Shown: piece after piece, positions 44,915-57,292 of the stretch
How the letters are laid out: each line of letters starts with the position of its first letter
Position numbering within the stretch: the stretch's first letter is position 1
Assembly (NCBI RefSeq): GCF_963169125.1
Contig: NC_084801.1
Coordinates: 75,457,696 to 75,521,695, forward strand
DNA: 64,000 bases
Origin: Humulus lupulus
Lineage: Eukaryota; Streptophyta; Magnoliopsida; Rosales; Cannabaceae
Reading direction: 5' to 3'
The notes under the pieces: generated by a model
The model's database searches: none
What the model was told of the DNA's origin: nothing
What the model saw: the letters and a program-made list of their open reading frames with translations, nothing else
Translations under genes and position numbers: made by a program

Positions 44915-47529
44915 ATGCAAGACCCTTGGGGGGGGGGGGGGGGAGAAAGACCTATTGAAGATGAACTCTTGGCCCAACTACTCAAAGGCGAAGAGAATCC
45001 ATCTACACTGATTCCAGAAATCCCCTTTTCACGTCCTAACCCAAATCCTCCACCAGTTCCCAATCAGAAAATGGCCAGAACAAAAATCAATGCTAGAAAA
45101 AGACGCAACCTTAACTCTCCAAGTCAGCCTTCTGCTGATGCCCCCTCGACCAGTGGTCGAGGTGAATTCGCCCCTGAAACCGAAGTTCAGAGGTGTGCCC
45201 GTCCTCGGCATGCCAACCAGCCGGCTGTTGAGTGGCACGTCGTCTCCCCAAGTTCGGTGACGATTCGTATGATCGCCAACTATTTAAACAAATACAATCT
45301 GACAGGGGTGACCCTGGTCAGACCTTCCATCGACCAGCGAGCCAACCTGCCAGGAGGGGTTTATAGTGCCTGGTCGAGGTACCATATCGAGGCGGGTGCC
45401 ACCCTTCCTCTTCATTCATTCTTTCAAGGGGTGGCAAACTACTTTGGGGTAGCCCCCTTTCAAATTACCCCGAATGGGTATAGGATGCTGGCCGCGCTCT
45501 ATATCCTCTACAAGCTCAAGAAATGGCCAGATCCTTCTCCTCATGAGGTCATTTTTTTGTTCGACCTCAAGTCCAACCCCAACCAGGATGGTACGGGGTT
45601 TTTTCATTTCTGCCACCAGGAGACCGGACGCACCTTTCTGTCTGACACCACTCACATCTCCAACGTGGGGAAGTACCATCAAGAGTACTTCTTTATGCCC
45701 GACATTGCTGCGGATAATCTGGCCTTCACTCGAGGTAAAGAAAATAATAATCCTTGAACCAGTAGTTTCTGTACTTTAATCCTTTCGTCATAATACTTCG
45801 CTGTTCCATTGTATTCCAGGCCCATGGTTACGCCCGACCCCCACTCCGGGAATGGAGTCGAGGGAAGCACTCTTAGCCAGCATGCCAAGTGTTGCTAAGA
45901 GTGTGAAGAACTTGATTAACGAGGCTAACCTCAGGCTGGCTGGCCTTTGGGGCTCCCAACCTGTGACTAACGAACCTGCGGAGTGGTGTCCACGCCGATG
46001 CGGTACCTGAGCGGGAACCCGAGCAGCAACCTCAGGCACCCCCTCCTCGGAGGAGGCCAACTGGGGTTACAATCAGGGAACCTGCTGTTCCCCACCAAGC
46101 AGCGGAATCATCGGTCCCCAAGGGCAAGGGGAAACAAAAGGTTGCCGAACCTACCGAACTGTCTAACGACTCGTTGGAAGTAAACGGTACATCATTCTCA
46201 TTTTTGAATAATCTTCCAATTCCTTCCTATCTATTTGATGGGGATGGCAACTTTAGGAACGCCCCTTCTTTAAACTCAGATTTCTTCCAGGAACTAGGTA
46301 GTTCAGTAGATAATGTTACGACCAGTAGGTGTAGCTCGGGTATTTTACTTGTAATCCTTTTGCTTTGATCTCTGTTTCCCGTGACCCTTTATTATCACTG
46401 TTCAAATTTTTTTTCTTTGTGCAGGTATGGATTCTGAGGACTTCTTCGAGCATTACCAAACTGCTGCTGCCACTTCTGTCCCGAAGGACAGCAAAAGGGC
46501 TCGAGGGGAAAGCAGCAAGACCCCTTCAAAGAAGGCTCGAAAGGAGGATACTCCCGGCGTCGGCCCTTCTAAGTAAAACATGACACCTCCGCCTCCCACC
46601 GAACAGTCGACGCCCATGCCTGAGAATCCACAGCCCTCTTCTAGGGCCGCTGGTAGAGAGACTCTGGACAACTTGTCCGAAGGCTCCCTTTCCAGCATCG
46701 TGGTCGGGTCGGCCAGGGAGAGAATATATAAGCTCTCAAAGCACAGACGCAGCCAGGCCGCCATCAACGAAACTGCCTCAATGGAGGCCGACCAAATCAT
46801 CAACAGAGGGTTGAATGAGATAGTCAACGTAAGTCACTTTCTGCTATTTCATCATTTATTCTGACTTCTATTGCTTACTTTTTCGTTTTTTGTTTTCAGG
46901 GACTGCTGTCTTTAACTGCTGGCTGGCGCCGTACTGGGGCGTTGGTTTCTCACGGACAGAACTTTGACTCCAGGCTTGCTCAGGCTAAGCAAGTACTCGA
47001 GGATGAGAAGAAAAAGCTGCTCAAGGAAAACAAGGAGCTGTCCAAGCTGAATGAACAGCTATGCGAGGACCAAGCCACCCTCACCCAGGAGCTTCAGGAA
47101 AGTCAAGGGGCCCTGAAGAAAGCCATCGATGAGCGGCACAGATGGAGGGAGAGTTCTGTACTCCACACCCAAGACTGTAAGTAGCTCACACTCGATCTGA
47201 CCGCCAGCAGGGATGAGGCGAAGAAGCTTGAGGAGCGGGTGCGAGAGCTCGAGGGGCGAGTGCAGGAGCTAGAGGAGGATGGGGCCAAAACTTTGAAGAA
47301 GTATAAGGAAGCCACCTTCCTTTGTTTCTACGACTTCTACAAGCACAATCGGAAGGCCAACATTAACTATCTCTCCGAGCAGTTGCAAAGGACGCTGATG
47401 GCGTAGTGCGCTGCTCGGTTGGAGGCAGAGGAGAGAGCCAAGGCCAAAACCCTTGCTGCTGATGCTGCGGCTGGTCCTCCGGCTGATCAGAGTGCTCCTA
47501 ATCCAGAAGACCCTCCTCCTCCCCAGTAA
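44915..47529 (+). pseudogene. E3 antisense gene (aORF-B), PF04195-like, broken
   Basis: Predicted exons 44915-45734, 45820-46339, 46425-46828 and 46900-47529, after a 446-bp leader intron (44464-44909). Exon 1 carries the PF04195-like domain (LPLHSFFQGVANYFGVAPFQ, PNGYRMLAALYIL); exon 2 ends in a conserved block (LPIPSYLFDGDGNFRNAP); exon 3 has KLSKHRRSQ; exon 4 is a coiled coil (EDEKKKLLKENKELSKLNE) with the C-terminal motif FLCFYDFYKHNRKANINYL. Breaks: a frameshift near 45985-46005, TAA at 46574, TAG at 47182 and TAG at 47404. The start could instead be ATG 45071; the 16-G run at 44928-44943 sits between the two candidates. Intron positions and domain order match E2 and E4. Function unknown. 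Confidence 0.75.
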
Positions 47530-48263
47530 AATTAGTATTTTTTATTTATTTTTTCAGCTTTTATGGCCCACGGGTCTATCTGTAAAGACAATTTTCTTTT
47601 ATTGCTGTGAGGGCAGCTTTTTTACTTATACTTGAACAATTGAATCTGAGCAGTACTGCTTGCGGTGTAAAGGTTTTTCCTTTTAATTACATATTTACAT
47701 CCGAGCACTAATGCTCACAGTGTAAACGATTGCCTTACTGATATTATAATGTTTCTTTTATAATACCTATTCGCATGACCGAACTTAGCATAGTACTTTG
47801 GTTTAATTTTACAAAACATAAATTTTGAAAAATGCTCTAAGTACCGTAGCATGCTTTCACTCATTTTGTTCATGTGTTTACATACCTCATGGTACGCTTT
47901 GCTATCGATGTACCTTATATGCCCCCCAAGTGATCGAGGAGCTTTAGGTCCTTGGTCACTTGCCTTGACCATGACCTATTCGAACATTATTGCTCGGTGC
48001 GAAATTCAACACTTGTAATACCGCAAAACAATACACGTAATGAACAAATACTTGTAAAATAAATTTACAAAGGTTGGCAAGAATGACTGGCTGCGCACAG
48101 TCCCTTATATTCTCGTATTAAAATGGACTTAACATGTCTGTACGAGGGATCTTAAAAAAGATCTTACACTTATAAGCGATTAGCCATACAACGTGGCTAA
48201 CCCTTTTTTCAAAACTTGTAAAAAGTAAAAATTAATACAAGCCAGTCCTTTAAGAAGGACTTT
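47530..48263. other. E3 UTR between antisense gene and pol
   Basis: No gene. Two diverged units, GAGCAGTACTGCTTGCGGTGTAA (first part near 47649) and GAGCACTAATGCTCACAGTG (near 47703), about 57 bp apart, carry small inverted repeats. The phrase TGCCCCCCAAGTGATCGAGG (47921-47940) reappears inverted at 57293-57315 in E4. Confidence 0.5.
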
Positions 48264-51200
48264 TCACTGATAATACTTGCGCAGGTGTTCTCCATTCCAA
48301 TAGCGTGGAACGAGATCTCCATTTAAGCGTGCAAGTTTGTAGGTGCCCGGATGAAGGACTTCTTCAATCTGGTAAGGTCCTTCCCAGTTTGGTCCGAGTA
48401 CTCCAGCAGTGGGGTCGCGGGTATTTAAGAAAACTTGTCGTAACACTAGGTCACCGATGTTGAATTTTCTTTCTTTTACCTTTGAGTTAAAGTAACGGGC
48501 GACCTTTTGCTGGTACGCAGCAAGTCAGAGTTGGGCTTTTTCTCATATTTCGTCAATTGAGTCTAGGGACTCCATCATCAGTTGGTTGTTCTGGCCTTGG
48601 TCGTATGTAATGCGTCGATGTGAGGGGGGATCTAATTTGACAGGTAACATGGCCTCATATCCGTAGGCTAAGGAAAACGGGTTATGACCTGTCGCTGTTC
48701 TGTGGGAAGTTCTGTACGACCAGAGGACTTCAGGCAGCTGTTCTGGCCATGCTCCTTTAGCGTCTTCAAGCCTCTTCATCAGGGTGTCTTTAAGAGTTTT
48801 ATTCACTGCCTCGACCTGCCCATTTGCTTGTGGATGCGCAACTGAAGAAAAGCTTTTGATAATCCCGTGCTTTTTGCAGAAGTCGGTGAATAAGTCACTA
48901 TCAAATTGGGTTCTGTTGTCTGAGACAATATTTCGGGGCAAACCATACCGACAAACAATGTTCTTGATGACAAAGTCGAGAACTTTCTTGGTCGTTATGG
49001 TAGCGAGTGGTTCAGCTTCGGCCTATTTGGTGAAGTAGTCGACTGCCACAACTACGTACTTCACTCTGCCTTTTCCCGTTGGCAGGGATCTAATCAAGTC
49101 TATACCCCATACTGCGAAAGGCCAAGGACTATGCATCTGTTTTACTTCATTTGGAGCTGCTCGTGGAATTTTAGAAAACCTTTGACATTTATCGCATTTT
49201 CGTACAAACTCCATCAAATCTTCGTTCATAGTCGGCCAGAAGTAGCCTTGCCTTAGAATCTTTTTTGCCAAACTTTGCCCCCCAGAGTGATCCCCGCAGA
49301 AGCCTTCATGTACCTCCTTAGCTTTTTCTGGTGTAATGCACCTGAGTAGTGGCATGGAATATCCTCTTCCGTACATAACACCATCGACCAGTATGTACCT
49401 AGCAACCTGCCTTTGTAGAGTTCTGGTCTTGTTTCTATCTGTTGGTAGTACACCATTTGTTAGATACTCCAAGTAAGGCGCCATCCATGTATTTTCCATT
49501 CGGATTTCCATACTGGCTTCTATTGCTCGTATGCTTAGCTCACTCAATCTTTCTACTGGCACAATGTTCAAAGTGTCAGCATCTTTCGCGCTCGCGAGTT
49601 TGGCTAAGGAATCTGCATTCGAATTTTGATCCCGCGGTATTTGCTGGAGGGTATACTTTGTGAACTGGGCTAATAGGTCTTTAGTTTTATTCAAGTAGGC
49701 TACCATTTTAAGGCCTCGTGCTTGATATTCCCCCAGAACTTGATTCACTACCAGCTGGGAATCACTGTAAATATCCAGCGCCTTTATGCTCATGTCTTTT
49801 GCCATTCTCAATCCAGCGAGGAGTGCTTCGTATTCGGCTTCATTATTTGACGCGGTTAAGTCAAACCTGATGGTGTAGTGAAATCGATGCCCTTTTGGCA
49901 TTATCAAGATCATTCCTCGTCCTGCGTGAGATTCGTTTAACGACCCATCTGTGAATAACTTCCACGAAGGAGCTTCATCTTGAGGCTCAGGCGCTCTAGG
50001 CTGTTCGCTGTCCGGGAGTTCGGTAAACTCTGCAATGAGATCGGCCAAGACTTGTCCCTTTACTGCTACTCATGGTGAATATGTGATATCGTATTGCCCT
50101 AGTTCGACTGCCCATTTTAATAAACGCCCAGCCGCTTCTGGTTTTTGGAGGACTTGCCGAAGGGGCTGGTCAGTTAAAACTGTGATAGGGTGGGCTTGGA
50201 AGTAAGGGCGTAGCTTCCTCGAGGCCAAGATTAAACAGTATGCTAACCTCTCGATGGGAGGATACCTCAGTTCTGCTCTGATCAACCTTTTGCTTACATA
50301 GTAAACCGCTTTTTGTACGCCTTCTTCCTCTCGTATCAGTACCGCACTAGCAGCAACTTCAGTGATCGCCAGGTAAATGAACAAAGTTTCTCCTTCGATT
50401 GGCTTTGATAAAATGGGAGGCTGTGCCATATGGGCTTTCAAGGCCTGAAAAGCTTGCTCGCAGTCTCCTGTCCATTCAAATTTCTTATTGCCCCTAAGTA
50501 GATTGAAAAAAGGGACGCATTTGTCTATTGATTTTGAAATAAATCTACTTAGGGCTGCAATCCTCCCGGTTAAACTTTGTACATCTTTGATCTTTTCTGG
50601 CGATTTCATGTCGATCAGGGCTTTTATCTTGTCGGGGTTGGCCTCGATTCCTCTTGAATTTACAATGAACCCCAAAAACTTCCCTGATCCAACTCCAAAG
50701 GAACATTTGAGAGGATTTAGTTTCATCTGGTACTTGTTCAATACATCGAAATACTCCTGCAAATCCTTCACATGTCCTTCTGCTTTTTTAGACTTTACTA
50801 GCATGTCGTCCACATATACCTCCATGTTTACTCCGATCAATTCTTTAAACATGTGGTTAACTAACCGCTGGTAAGTCGCACCTGCATTTTTCAGTCTGAA
50901 GGGCATTACTTTATAACAGTATAAGCCCGTATCGGTCCGAAAGCCGGTGTGATTCTCGTCAGGGGGATGCATGCTAATCTGATTGTAGCCTAAATATGCA
51001 TTCATGAAGGAGAGCATCTCGTGTCCTACAGTAGCATCGACCAACTGGTCGATTCTTGGGAGTGGGAATAATCCTTTGGGCAGGCTTTATTGAGGTCTGT
51101 AAAATCCACACAGGTTCGCTGTAATGCCCCGGATTCCCTATTATGGTTAATGGCTGGATTAGTAGGCCGGGAGGGCCATAACTGGTTAATTATGCCATTA

Positions 51201-54200
51201 AATGTGTTTATGCATGTTTATGAGAATTATATTATAATATGATGTTAAATGCGTGCATGTGAGTCCACATTTGTTTACAGGGGTATCTTGGTAATTTGGC
51301 CCGTTGAGGGTATAATTGTATATTTGTATGTGCGTTAATGATATATGGTGAGACCACATTATAATGTGGATTGGTTCAAGTATTTCGACATGAGACGATC
51401 TTTAAACATGATTTATCGGTTTGGTCATAACAGGTTTGAGCTCGGGGCTCGGGGTGAGTCTCGGGGTGATATTAATGGTTATAGCGTTACCGGGGATTTT
51501 AGGATAACGGGATGTGAATTATTGGTATTTGAGGATTTTGAGATTAGCGGGAATTGGGAAGCGTTAATTATAATTAACGGGTTAAGCTAAAAGTACCAAT
51601 TTTACCCCTACAGTAGCTTGAAAGGCTTAGGATGACACAAGGGTAATTTGGTCATTTTGGGGGTGGATATACTTGTTTTAAATGGCTGAAGGCTGTAGAA
51701 TAAACAGATCAAAACAGAGGCACTCTCATCTTCCTTTCCCGTACACCATCCTCTTCATTTCTCCTTTGAGGTTTTGAGCTCTAGGTGTGGATTCAAGCTA
51801 GGGGAAACTTAAAGGCTGGGTTTGGGGCCTAGTTCAGCTTGTAAGGGAGGTTCAAAACAGATTCTAAGGTGAGTTTTGGCCATTTTGCACAGCTGGTGCT
51901 CTGTTTCCGTTTACGTTTTTAGTTCATAGTTTTTGATGTGGGGAGTGAGGATTAAAGGGAGTTTTTTTATGTTGTTTTGATTGGGGTTTGATGAGGGTGA
52001 GCTATGGGTGTTATTTGGGGGTTTAATTGTGTGTTTGGAAGAGGTTTAGAGAGGGTTTGAAGGGCTGGTTTGAGAGGAAAGAGCTCAGGGAAAAAACTGG
52101 TTCGTGTGGCCGACTTAGCCATTCTGGGCTGAGCGCCGCGGCGCAGTAGGGGAGCGCCGCTGCCCTTGGCGTCTGGCAGAGAGGGAGCCTCTCTGTTTGG
52201 AGGCGCGCCGCGCCGCAGCAGAGGGGGACCGCGGCCCTTAAGGCCAATTTTGCTAAAATGTGGTTTTTAGCTTGGGGATTCAAACCATAGGCCTCGGGGT
52301 TGGATCTAGTACCCAGTTGGGTGGTGTTTGATGTCTCGGGGGCTGGGATTTGGTTTGGGAACCCTTGATTATCATTTTTATTGATAAATTCTATAATTTG
52401 GTTATGACCAGGTGACCGTCAAGGGTTTTAAAGGTTGATCGTTCTCAGGGGTCGTTCGTATAATATTCTCACTCGAACCAGAGGTAAGGAAACAGTGTAT
52501 GAATACAGTTGCACCCTGTATAGGTATATGACCTGCATGGTTTGATATTGAGGCATGTTGGTTGACTTATGTGGACATGGATTGCATGTTAAATGCTAGT
52601 GAACGCTGATTACCTGTTTGAGACACTGACTAGTCAGGGACCGACTCTAAAGTCGATGATCACGCATTGAATGGCTCTATGGCATTAATGCGGGACCGAC
52701 CCTAAGGTTGAAGAACTTATAAGCGCTTGCCTGGTCTACGACCAGATGACTATAGCCAAGGTATATGACCCCGGTGACCGTTTGTCACGTGGCTGAGGGA
52801 CGTTGTCCATAGTTTCGACTCTAGAGTCGTGAGGAAGGTTATGTTGGTGACCAGTCACCATGCACCTGTCCTGAACAAACTTATGAAGGAAATCACCTAT
52901 CAGTTAAGCCCTGGTGACCCTATCGTCACATGGCTAGAGGGAGCGGTGCTCATTATTGTGACTTTTGGCTATTGTCACCTATTTGTTGGACTGATAGTCC
53001 TTAATGGTTATTATGATCGTTGTTGATATTATATCATGTTTTGTTATGTTTTCTTGCTGGGCCTTGGCTCATGGGTGCTATGTGGTGCAGGTAAAGGAAA
53101 GGAAAAGCTTGGCCAGCCTTGAGTGGAGAGCTTGGGTGATGTGATGTACATACGGGGCCGCTTGACTACCACGGTCAAGGAGTTCTCAGAGGGACTAGGG
53201 GTTTACCCTATTTTTGCCGCTTAGGCCGGCGGGGATTGTATATTTGGAACTGTAGCAACTCTTTTGTAATACAAACTACTTGTAAACATTTTGAAAGGCT
53301 CATGAGCAGTTTATTTACTTAATGAAATGTACCCTTTCCTTTTTATTGGTTTTTCACCTTAACCTGTTAATAGTACCTAGATTACGTTTTAACCAAAGGA
53401 CTCGGGTAGCGAGTCAAATTCCCGGTTCACTATTCACCGTAACTGTTCTGGGGTAACCAGGGCGTTACATTCGCCATTTGCCGTTAGGCTTGGGGACAAG
53501 CACTGGATTGGAGACCCACGATGGATAAAACGCCACCCTGATGAACCCATTCTCCTTTAACCTCGTAACTTCTTCTTTTAAGGCTCTCGATCGATCCTTA
53601 TCGAGCAGCCTTCTTTTTTGTTGCACGGGTGGAAAAGTCTTGTCTATGTTCAGGACATGGCTGATAACTGCAGGGTCTATCTCAGCCATGTCTTTGTACG
53701 ACCAGGCAAAGACTTCCTGGTTCTTCCGCAAAAATTCCACCAGTGCATGCTTCGTGGTTGGTTCTAGGTTCTTCCCGACCTTCATGACTCTAGTCGGGTC
53801 TTTTTCGTCAAGTTGGACCTCTTCCAGGTCCTCGACGAGTCCAACGTTTTCTTCAAAATCCCCAAAGCGAGGATCTAAATCTCTATCCTCACTTTGGGCA
53901 ACACCCTATTTGGTGACTTCATCACCGGATTGGGCTTGTGTATCAATTTCCATCTGCAACTTATCTGAGGTAGTGCTCTTTGACGTTCCCTTTTTCGCCT
54001 TCGTAACTGAGGCGTTGTAGCACTCTCTGGCCTCCCTTTGGTTTCCCAACACGCGTCCTACCCTTGTGTCTGTCGGGAATTTCATGGCTAAGTGCCACAT
54101 AGAGGTTACGGCTCGTAGATCAACCAGTATAGGCCTCCCAATGACAGCATTGTACGCCGAAGGACAATCTACTACTATAAAAGTAGCGGGTAATGTCCTG

Positions 54201-54449
54201 GTAGCAGGCGTTGTACCTGTTGTCCCTAGTAGTCTGATTGATCCTGCGGGGGCGAGTCCCTCACCAAAGAAGTTGTATATTGTTTGGTTTCAGGGCTCCA
54301 GGTCCTTAACGGACAACTTCATGCGTTCCAGCGAAGACTTATACAGGATATTCACTGAACTTCCTGTATCGACATGCACTCTCTTCACCACCATGTTGGC
54401 CATTTGGATATCCACGACCAGCGGATCGGAATGTGGGAACCGGACATGT
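48264..54449 (-). pseudogene. E3 pol, interrupted by a solo LTR
   Basis: Minus-strand order: protease (54449-54290; HVDTGSSVNILY, with the standard D-T-G), linker and RT start (54100-53475; NGKWRM), [solo LTR 53469-51120], RT palm (51044-50070; FMNAYLGYNQ, YVDD intact), archaeal-type RNase H (50000-49650; FTDGSLNESHAGRGM, YSDSQLVVNQVLGEYQARG) and integrase (49500-48264; GDHSGGQSLAKKILRQGYFW, SDNRTQFDSDLF, QANGQVEAVNK, NWEGPYQIEEV, ...RKYYQ). Breaks include a frameshift near 51065, stops near 50068 and 49026 and two near 48540-48525. The second-Asp region reads SDNRTQ for SDNGTQ. The RT and first half of integrase are otherwise well kept. Confidence 0.9.
51115..53474 (+). repeat. Solo LTR, 2350 bp, with TTCGC TSD, in E3 RT
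   Basis: The body is 51120-53469, beginning TGTAATGCCCCGG and ending GGGCGTTACA: a 10-bp near-perfect inverted end. Flanked by perfect TTCGC copies (51115-51119 and 53470-53474), so the RT reading frame is interrupted exactly at that site. It shares end motifs and the CTTGCTGGGCCTTGGCTCA segment with the LTRs at 37332-39645 and 60786-63202, but is a more distant subfamily. A GC-rich block with GCCGCGGCGC-type repeats lies at 52128-52240. No internal sequence. Confidence 0.95.
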
Positions 54450-56828
54450 TGGGAATCGCTATCAGAGAAGGTTATCTCACCTTCTTCTGACCGAGCCTTC
54501 TTCGGCGCGCGGTCATCCACGGTCATCATCTCAATGTCCTGGTCGTGGAGTAGATTCTGAGCGTATCGTTCTCTGGCTTTTCCGCTGTTTCCCACAAGGT
54601 TTGGGCCTCCACAGATGGTTAACAATGTGCCAGTCACGGGGGCAGACTGCAAAGGTGGGGAGCGTTGGCGCGTGGGCGCCTGCTCGTTGCCACCTGGAGC
54701 TTCTAGTTGGGAATTTCCCGAGGCCCGTACATATCTTCTCAAGTGTCCTTGTTTAATAAGGAACTCAATTTCATCCTTCAGCTGGTTGCATTCGTTGGTA
54801 TCGTGTCCGTAGTCATTATGATAACGACAAAACTTGGTAGTGTCTCTTTTCGAAATATCCTTTCAAATGGGGGCAGGCTTCTTATAAGGCACGCTGGAAC
54901 TCGTGGCCTGATAAACCTCTCCCCGAGACTCAACTAGGGCAGTATAGTTAGTGAACCGAGGTTCATAACGGTTACCCTTGGCTCGTTTATTGTCAGAGGT
55001 GGAAGGCTCATTGTGTGGCCGTTTCCCCCCATTCTTGCCATTGTTGTTGCCGTTCCCGTTGCCTTTGCCGTTGCCATTGGGCTTGGACCCCTTGGCGGCT
55101 TTGGCGGTCTCGGCAGTCCCTTTGCCCTTGCCTGGGAGCTTCTCTTCGTCGGCAATGGCATCTTCGAGCTTGATGTAGCGATCAGCCTGATCCAAAAATT
55201 CCTGGGTAGTTCTATCCCCATGTTTTTGGAGGCTTTCCCAGAGAGGCGTGCAGCTCTTTAACCCCTGTGGCTATGGCCATCATTTTTCCTTCATCTCCCA
55301 CTGTCTTTGCTCCAGCAGCTGCTCGCATGAAGCGCTGGACGTAGTCTTTCAGTGGTTCTCCATCTTGCTGGTGTATTTCAACCAGCTGGTTTGCCTCAGT
55401 CGGGTGCACACGACCCGCGTAGAACTGTCTGTAAAACTCCTTTACGAACATTTCCCAGGAAACTATACTTGCAGGAGGGTATTTAAAAAACCACTCCTGT
55501 GCAGCATCAGAAAGTGTTGCAGGGAAGATCCTGCACCGAGTGTCTTCGGACACTTTCTGAATGCCCATTTGTATCTCAAACTTGTTGACGTGAGATACTG
55601 GGTCACCAGACCCATCAAAGTTTGGGAGCGTAGGCATTTTAAACTTGCTAGGAGTTTCTGCCATAGCTATCCTCTGGACGAAAGGAGTGCCTTTCTTTCT
55701 ATCGTGGTCGATGTAAGATGTTCTTCCCCCGACCAGCTGCTGCACTGCCTGGTTGAGGGCATCTATCTGGGCCTGCACAGCGCTGGGAATCGCCGTGGCC
55801 TCTGGTGCTGGGGGGATGTTTTCGCCGTGCCGCTCGCGGCGATCGTTGAGTACATCTCTCAAGTCCTCGTCTCTTCTCTGCTGCTCGCTTGCTCTGAGCC
55901 GGTCGAAGACGTTATTTTGTCTGTCGGGTTGGTCATCTTGAGGTGGTTGGCTCCTGCCTCCACCTATTTCCTCATTCCTCCGACCGGCATTCCCTCTGCC
56001 TGAGTCGGCCTCATTATAACCATGGCCATCTCTGAATCTTGATTGGCTATGGTGGGATCGACTGTTCCCTCGATTGCCTTCCCGAGCTGGAACCTCCCGA
56101 GCGTTAGAGGGTGGTCTGCGTTGGTCGTTAGGTCCCCGTGCATTATCATGCCGTGGGGGGCCTCGGACCGCAGAGCCTAACTCTGAGTTCCTCCTGTTGC
56201 CAGGATGCTGTCCTCTGCTCGGAGGGTGTGGCTCGTCGCCCCTATGGCGTCTAGGACTGCGAGGCTGCTGCCCGGTCCTGTTCTGCCTCTGCTGCAGGGG
56301 ATTACCGTGACCAGCATGGGATGGAGGCTGTGCCTCAGGGTCTCCTAGCAAGACATCGTCCTGAGGCACCGGTGGCTACTCGGGCCTTTGTGGGCTCGAG
56401 GGTTGGATAGGCGGGCTAGGATTGGGACCCCTGTGGGGTGGCCCATTCGCGGGTTGATCAGGTTGCGAGGCAGGTGCAGCCTGATTCCTAGCCAATTGTA
56501 AGGCTTCCTCGAGGGCTGCCATGGCTTCGCTCTGGCGACGGTCCATCTCCGCCTACCTCTCACCTAGCTCCAATCGCTGCCGTTCAATTTCTTGTTGCTA
56601 CCACGCCATGATTTCGGCAGCACTTTCCTGGCTGGCCCTCAGATTGGTCAGCTCTTCATGCAACGCCCCTAGAGTGCTCTTCAGCGTCGCATCATCCATT
56701 TCTTCCTCATCAAATTCCAAATGTGGCTCATCCTCAGCCACGTTGGGAGGAGGAGGAGGCGGGTTAAATGGTGCAGCGTCGGCCGCCTGTCTAGTTTTCC
56801 TGGTAGTTTTTGCCATTGGTTTTCTCAA
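54450..56828 (-). pseudogene. E3 gag
   Basis: Starts at ATG 56828 or the in-frame ATG at 56816. An N-terminal acidic/hydrophilic part (VAEDEPHLEFDEEEMDDATL), a Gln/Pro/Arg-rich linker, then a capsid-like domain (about 55700-55250; FVKEFYRQFYAGRVHPTEAN, QQDGEPLKDYVQRFMRAA), a Lys/Gly/Asn-rich tract (about 55120-55000; GKGNGNGNNNGKNGGKR) and a zinc knuckle (about 54838-54797; CRYHNDYGHDTNEC) of the same C-x2-H-x4-H-x4-C form as E2. Stops near 56596 and 56554, and a frame change near 55212, disable it. The Gly/Asn tract is unusually simple in sequence. Confidence 0.85.
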
Positions 56829-56864
56829 TGATGCTATATCAAGCTCTCAATGAAAGCACCAAAA

Positions 56865-57292
56865 TGTTGACCCAGATTTTGGCCAACTAACACGGAGTCA
56901 AAATACGCTTGACGTGGAAGAATACGTTGAAAAGAATGTGATGATGAAAATAATAAGAACACAAGATTTTATAGTGGTTCGGCCCTAGGATTTGGTAATA
57001 ACCTACGTCCACTTAGATTGTTATTGATATAAGATCCAAAGGAGTGATCAAAGAACTAGGGTTCAATGAGTTTCACCAACCTCTGAAGAATAATACAATA
57101 TAACTAGTTTGATAACTCTAATCTCAAGTGATCTAAAAGTCAGAAAAGAAAAAAAGGCTCCTCTTCCCTGAGCCCTCTTCTTCTATTTATAAGCTCAGGG
57201 AAGATTTACATTGATTTGTTATAGATATTCTTTCCTAAATAATCGGATACTCAGGAAATCATGGGAGATAATTTCGGATTCCATCATAACTG
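56865..57292 (-). repeat. E3 5' LTR, truncated to 428 of 601 bp
   Basis: Matches 43464-43891 and ends at CATAACTGCCTA (57292). Ten differences from the 3' LTR over this length by eye, all transitions. The remaining 173 bp, including the LTR start, are missing; E4 sequence follows directly. TATA element at 57192-57183 (minus). Confidence 0.9.

Larger units (their letters stand above)
43464..57292 (-). mobile_element. Tat-lineage element E3, with truncated 5' LTR
   Basis: Minus strand from the right: truncated 5' LTR (57292-56865), PBS-like box, gag (56828-54450), pol (54449-48264, interrupted by a solo LTR at 51120-53469), UTR, plus-strand antisense gene (44298-47529), polypurine tract and 3' LTR (44064-43464). 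It is a different subfamily from E1/E2/E5: the LTRs start TGTTATCCC and are 601 bp. The shared LTR part (428 bp) differs at about 10 sites. The right end of the 5' LTR is lost at 57292, where sequence jumps to E4 in the opposite orientation, so no right TSD exists. It inserted into the copia leader at 43463. Confidence 0.9.

Noticed and set aside
51345..51590. 81-codon frame in the solo LTR
   Set aside because: Short chance frame in non-coding LTR DNA.
55248..56003. 251-codon plus-strand frame opposite E3 gag
   Set aside because: Shadow of the gag reading frame on the other strand; no start context or family.
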